Of a stretch of 64,000 nt of DNA, positions 59,901-64,000 are shown in pieces (within the stretch, counting starts at the first letter, position 1; every line of letters starts with the position of its first letter). Made by a program: the position numbers and the translations under genes. The notes below the pieces were generated by a model. The model worked only from the letters and a program-made list of their open reading frames with translations, did not search any database and had not been told where the DNA came from. Origin of the DNA: Ophiodon elongatus (Eukaryota > Chordata > Actinopteri > Perciformes > Hexagrammidae); the NCBI GenBank assembly GCA_016806645.1, contig JACSYO010000438.1:833501-897500 (forward strand). Reading direction: 5' to 3'.

Positions 59901-62900
59901 TTAATGGACCATAGCTGGCCCATATGTAGCGAGCCAGTTTTCTATGCTTTTCACCTTGTTGCTTATGGGCCAATGTCAGTTTTCCAGTGACTTGCAACGT
60001 GTTGCATACAGGGCAGCGTACTGCTTAGTAGGTGAGTTTTGTCTTTTTTGCATGTGGGCCATATACAGTGTGTCAGCCAGTATGTCAGTATGTAGGCCAG
60101 GTTTCAATGTGTGGTTGACTCCACGTGGATCACATTGCAGCATCCTGTCAGAAAATAACTTTTACAGAAACTTTGGGCTACAACACTAGAAGTAGCTTCA
60201 TGTTATGCTAAAGACTTTTTATTTTAACAGAAAAAATGACTATATTGCTGTGTTGGTGCCCGGGAGTTAAATTTGCATCATAATATTTTTTAAGATATTG
60301 TTTTAAACTCAAAAAAGATATATAAAAAAAAAGATATACATTTTTGGGGCTTTGTTTGCTGAATAATATTTAGGTAATTGCATGGCTTTAGCCCATGAAG
60401 AAAATATTTACGTTTCATAGCTGTAAATTAATGAGTCATAGCTCATACATCGGCACTTTAAATTCGACCCTTGGCCCTGGCAGAGATGTTGCTTTAAAAC
60501 AGCAAAACAATCAACATTTAAAATCATAACAGAAGAAATCAGGCGTGAAGTAGCTGAACAGAGGATTAAATAGCCTAAAAGAGGAAAGTGATGTGCAGAG
60601 TCAGAAAATGACAAAAGCATGAAAAAACATGTTGAGTGAGTTTGTATATTATACAAACATTGCGACATTTAATAAGAATGTCCCAGCTAAGAGAGCCTAT
60701 CTAAGCATATCACAACAATGGTAGTCGGTACGTTCGTTGTGATTGTGTAAGCAGTAATAATGAATCAGTGCTAAGAGAGGTGGTAAAGCAATGTGTTGTT
60801 TGTGAGAAAACCAATGCTTGAAAATGTATCTTAGTAATTTAAGATGTCAGATATTTCTGATTAAATCTGAAATGATTGAGGTCAAACTTGGTTTTGCCAA
60901 AACATGCTTAACTTTTGGCCCGCAAACTTGCTGTTATATAATCACACATGGCTGAGAACCAGAGTGAATAGAGCCCACCAAAGTTGTCCAAGCCTCTGTT
61001 CAACCATAAACAAACTTTTTTTTAAATACTGGACATCATGCTCCGTTTTTTAGCCTCAATATGTGGATATTGCATGGGTTGTAAAGTCATTCCAGGAAAG
61101 TCTTCAAAGAGTTGCAGAAAAGAGGATACAGGGTTGCAACTAAGTCAAACTGCAGACTCCTGGTTCTAGCACAGCCAAACTCAAGACATAGAGACTTTTA
61201 GACTGCATGCAAACACTCTAATTACACACGAAATGATGTGGAAAGATAGCCTGAAGTACTGTGAGCAATCTTGCTGTAGGGGAAGAGGTGAAATGTGGAA
61301 AAATGTTCCATAAATAGCCCTATTTTTCATGCATAATTATGAAAAGGTAAGCTTAAAATATAACTTTGTACAATGACATTAGCTTAGATAGGCCTAAGTG
61401 GGCAGATCCAAAATACATTGCACTATATGAGAGATAAGACAAATGATGAAAACAGTTATGTAAGCTACGGTTAAATCAGCAATGCCAAAATAACAGCACT
61501 TTTCCAGTGCATCAGCATTTCCATGGTACAGAAGCTGATGCCTGTTGTTAGGAATCTACAGACAACACCTGTTCTTGGTTCGTATTAGAATTGTAATGTC
61601 ATATTTGTGCCAACACCGTTAATTTCCCGCCATGCTTCTACGGGCCCAACTCTCCATAATTCCATCGGTTTCTCAAACGATTGCAGCGGATGAGAGTTAG
61701 AAATGCGGGGGCTCTCTCACACTGTAATCAATCACTGACTTCACAGCATGGAGGTGGTCTGATGTTTTTTGCGGCGTGCATGAGAACTTTTTTCCACATG
61801 TGGAACTGGCGTGTGCTGTAGGAAGTCAGGGGGAGTTAATAATTTGTTGATTGTGTGGCCTGGCATTGTTATCCACTGAGATCTGCGTGTTAATGTCTTG
61901 AGGCTGTGCTACCAAATAGAGTGTCTGGAAATGGACTAACTAATCAGCAGGTCAGGGGGGTTCAAAGCCCAGGTGCCGGTTTTGCTGCATGGGGCTTGGG
62001 CTGTGTGCTAATCAAGACTGTTGTTATGACAACAAATGGAGCCAGTTGTGTCGTGGTGTTTTTCTGCACAAGTTATAATCAATTTTGTTTCCTGAAATAT
62101 GTCACGAATAAAAGATAACATGGTTTGCATCAATTAGTTTGTGTCCATTTTACAAAAGTCTAAGTGAAAACTACCCTGAGCAGTTGTAACAAGGAGTTGA
62201 AGAAGAGTTCAGATGCAAACCCGCAGCAGCAGGCAGGTTGGTAACAACTTTAGTTCCACTGCATGATGCTGAATAAAGCAAGACATTCATCATTTTGTTC
62301 ATTATGTTATCATTTGGTGATGCGTTCAATAGCCAACACCGAGGTGTCTCGACCAGCTGCCAACACAAAGTAAGTTTAGGTGATGTTATTTAAACGTTCT
62401 AACTGACTTTGTAGAGATGGACGCTTAAAGTTAAACTCTTCTCTGCAGAGTGCGATAAAGCTCACGTTTTGATTTGACTTGTGAGACTGTTGCAGTGGAA
62501 ACCGAGATGGTTAAGATGCTGTAAGGATAGCTTTAAGATCAAGTGCCAACAAAACCAAAGTGTCACATTTCAAACATTTCTAATCGAATTATTTGATCTG
62601 ATTATGCAGTCACGTCTTACATGTTGAAGTCAAAGACATACAAGCAAAAACCTACCGGTTCATAAACGAAGGGACATATCTCGGAGTGGATTATCATGAG
62701 CAGTATCCCGAGCAGAGCAGTCCCCAAAGACAGCGCGCAAAGGCGCTTTCTATCTTCTAGTAAAAACTTTCTGTCTCGCAGCCTGTGGAGTTCGTCTCCC
62801 TCCACGTGAGCCGTCCGCTTCCCGGGCATAGACAGCGGCACGGACACTTCTGCAGAGTCCCCGCCGTTTCGGTTGATCAAGCCATCGCAATGTACACAAT

Positions 62901-63060
62901 TCACTTTGGAGTCGCCGTGCAGGCTGCGGTTGGTCATCTCCATCTCCAGAGCGCACACGAGACGGCCGCCTGTCCCTCTCTCCCCGTCGTCGCAGTCCGT
63001 TGCTCCGTCCTGTGCCTGTCCGGTCTCCCCTTTGCTTTCCTCCCGAGTTGGGAAGGGCAT
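44704..63060 (-). CDS. kcnn4: KCNN4, intermediate-conductance Ca2+-activated K+ channel (KCa3.1)
   Basis: Nine exons in transcript order are: 62656-63060, 56945-57040, 55231-55667, 52262-52397, 49707-49817, 47280-47401, 45759-45828, 44838-45004 and 44704-44707. They give about 515 residues (human 427). The channel is a plasma-membrane tetramer opened by calmodulin. Visible are S1 (LGTALLGILLMIIHSE), S2 (exon 2), S3-S5 (exon 3: VDWRIAMSS, LVHRAILLHS, SYRSIGSLNN), the pore with TVGYGD (human TIGYGD), S6 (CTAMLVAVV) and the calmodulin-binding start (NKGEKHVHFFMLDIQ, AAANVLRECW). The C-terminal coiled coil is in exon 8. The position of human His358 is Gln (RLKQKKLR). The stop codon lies in the last exon just after the final intron. 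The N terminus is about 90 residues longer than in human; the ATG at 63060 (MPFPTR) is the first real ATG of the frame, but later ones are possible. The order next to smg9 is conserved with human 19q13.31. Confidence 0.93.
45180..45290. repeat. dispersed fish repeat (GTGTTGCCAACTTAG type)
   Basis: AACCCAGTGTTGCCAACTTA, followed by CACTACATTTAGCAG and AGCAACAAATCTGG, resembles a repeat common in teleost introns. It lies in a kcnn4 intron. Ends are approximate. Confidence 0.55.
47211..47234. repeat. (CA)n microsatellite
   Basis: Twelve perfect CA units in the kcnn4 intron just upstream (plus strand: left) of exon 6. Confidence 0.9.
47928..47974. repeat. (CA)n microsatellite
   Basis: About 23 CA units with one interruption (CATACA), in a kcnn4 intron. 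Confidence 0.9.
51540..51960. repeat. purine-rich, strand-asymmetric tract
   Basis: The plus strand is strongly enriched in A and G for about 400 bases, with a loose GGAAC-AGAA-type repeat (GGAACAGAACAG, GGAACAGAATAG, GGAACGGAACAG). It lies in the kcnn4 intron between the pore and S6 exons. Confidence 0.65.
52467..53009. mobile_element. non-autonomous piggyBac-type MITE
   Basis: The element of about 543 bp begins CCCTCCTGTTACCTT and ends with its exact complement, AAGGTAACAGGAGGG. It is flanked on both sides by TTAA, the piggyBac target site. Subterminal GGTCAATTTGACCCC and GGGTTCAAATTGACCC add a second imperfect inverted pair. No transposase ORF is present. It lies in the kcnn4 intron, about 70 bases from the acceptor of the pore exon. 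Confidence 0.88.
54573..54611. repeat. (GT)n microsatellite
   Basis: About 19 GT units with one interruption, in a kcnn4 intron. Confidence 0.9.
59553..59776. mobile_element. TA-flanked MITE
   Basis: The left end (GCCTTTTTCACGGAAGACAT, TTTGACTTGTCACAGTA) and the right end (TACTGTGACAAGTC at its inner side to AAAGGCC) form an imperfect inverted repeat of about 40 bp, with TA on each flank. It is about 224 bp with no coding capacity. It lies in the first intron of kcnn4 and appears to be the parent type of the small palindrome at 10106-10201. Confidence 0.75.
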
Positions 63061-64000
63061 AGTCCGATGGGCGCACTGTGTACCAGGCCCTTCTCTCCTT
63101 TGTCGCTCATCGAAGTAGCGTGTTGAACCAAAACACTTGGCTTCTAACACACCCTCACCTCAACACGACCAACCGGCGCGGCGTGGCTACGCGCACTGAT
63201 GCCATTTGCACACTGCAGTGAGGGATACAGGATATTCTTGTTAGATTGCGTTATCATTTTAAGAGTGTGCGTCAGTCTGACTCAAACGAATTATGTGCGT
63301 GTGTGTGCGCGCACGTGTGTGTGTGTGTGCGTGTGTGTGTGTGTGTTACGCGATGCTCTCTCAGAAAAGTAGACCCCAAAAAAAAAGGATGTCACAAGAA
63401 AAAAATCTGTTCTTTGGCATATTTTATGTTTCGTGGGACAAACCATAATCGTATCATTCTTTTTCCAAGCGAAAACAAGAAAGCCTATAAGCCTTATTTG
63501 ACGTGTTTCTATCTATTTATTGTTAACGCGCTGTGAAAGTGGCGAGCTCGAGTTAAACCAGCAGCTATAGAGTGACACCTCGTGGTTGAGTACCTTCACC
63601 CTTTGACTTGTTGTGAAACGTCAAGGTTTACTGGCAATGACTCACAGCCCTCCTGGCCTTCACTCTCCAGTCAAAATAGTTGTCTAAATAATGTACCCCT
63701 CACCCTCTTCACTTGGCCCGTTTTAGGAGGAACAGCGTCATGACCTTGGGCTGAATGACGCATCGCGCACAGGAGTCCTTCCGCTGCAGCATCCTGCTAG
63801 TCGGGCTGACGGTAATGACGATCCTTGCAACTCTTGAGTGACATGAAGTGTGTATTCAGACTGACAGGTGTTTTTTAGACCAAGTCGAGCTATTTCTGTG
63901 AGAGACAAACACTAAGCGCCAAACCCTCTCCTGAAGAGTGTTGATTATAGAAATCAGCAAAAGAACACAAATTGGGATTTCAGGTATGAGTAGATTTAAT
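63061..64000. other. 5' region of kcnn4
   Basis: The first about 120 bases are GC-rich and likely hold the kcnn4 5' UTR and promoter on the minus strand; an in-frame GTG-only extension reaches 63150. A (TG)n tract is at 63294-63347. No other gene is seen to the window end. Confidence 0.5.
63294..63347. repeat. (TG)n microsatellite with GCGCGCAC interruption
   Basis: Alternating purine-pyrimidine tract (GT, GC, AC steps) of about 54 bases, about 235 bases upstream of the kcnn4 ATG. Such tracts can adopt Z-DNA. Confidence 0.85.

Noticed and set aside
59820..60170. Degenerate tandem repeat with GGGCCA/ATATGGGC words
   Set aside because: The unit could not be defined by eye; left uncalled.
1..64000. 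tRNA, rRNA or CRISPR arrays
   Set aside because: No cloverleaf with A/B boxes, rRNA core sequence or regular spaced direct repeats were seen.

Overview
This is a window of fish nuclear DNA, most likely from a percomorph (acanthomorph) teleost. The genes have many short exons with GT-AG introns. Non-coding DNA is AT-rich with (CA)n/(GT)n tracts and dispersed repeats I recognise as common in percomorph genomes. The gene content (Siglec/CD22/MAG-like receptors, a Ly6/uPAR protein, smg9, a C2H2 zinc-finger gene, kcnn4) is vertebrate. I rebuilt exons by hand from splice sites and reading-frame phase. No transcript or database evidence was available.

Layout. (1) About 0.9-28.4 kb is a cluster of five Siglec-like immunoglobulin-superfamily receptor genes: A, one V-set domain (884-2796, +); B, V-C2 with a stop before any membrane segment (5236-6110, +); C, V plus three C2 domains (7877-12140, -); D, V-C2 (17132-19506, +); and E, a very large (V-C2-C2)x2-V-C2 receptor (21509-28207, +). 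A small, apparently N-myristoylated protein of unknown function lies between C and D (13621-13896, -). (2) A GPI-anchored two-domain Ly6/uPAR protein is at 30863-32462 (-). (3) smg9, a nonsense-mediated-decay factor, is at 34460-39311 (-). (4) An almost intron-free C2H2 zinc-finger gene is at 41086-43119 (+), divergent from smg9. (5) kcnn4, the intermediate-conductance Ca2+-activated K+ channel, spans 44704-63060 (-) with large introns that hold several transposon remnants.

How it fits together. The uPAR/Ly6 - SMG9 - KCNN4 order matches human 19q13.31, so the right half is a conserved vertebrate block. The Siglec-like cluster is the rapidly evolving part. Genes A, C, D and E have a membrane segment and a cytoplasmic tail with repeated Tyr-x-Asn sites. 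All four tails have a Tyr-Gly-Asn site at or near the C terminus, which suggests shared adaptor (Grb2-type) signalling. Genes A-D keep an arginine at the position that binds sialic acid in Siglecs. All three V domains of gene E have lost it.

The most unusual features are gene E (three V domains, no canonical arginine, repeated tail exon pairs with SH3-ligand motifs), gene B (probably secreted), the unknown myristoylated protein with an overlapping upstream ORF, and a kcnn4 channel lacking the regulatory histidine that corresponds to human H358.
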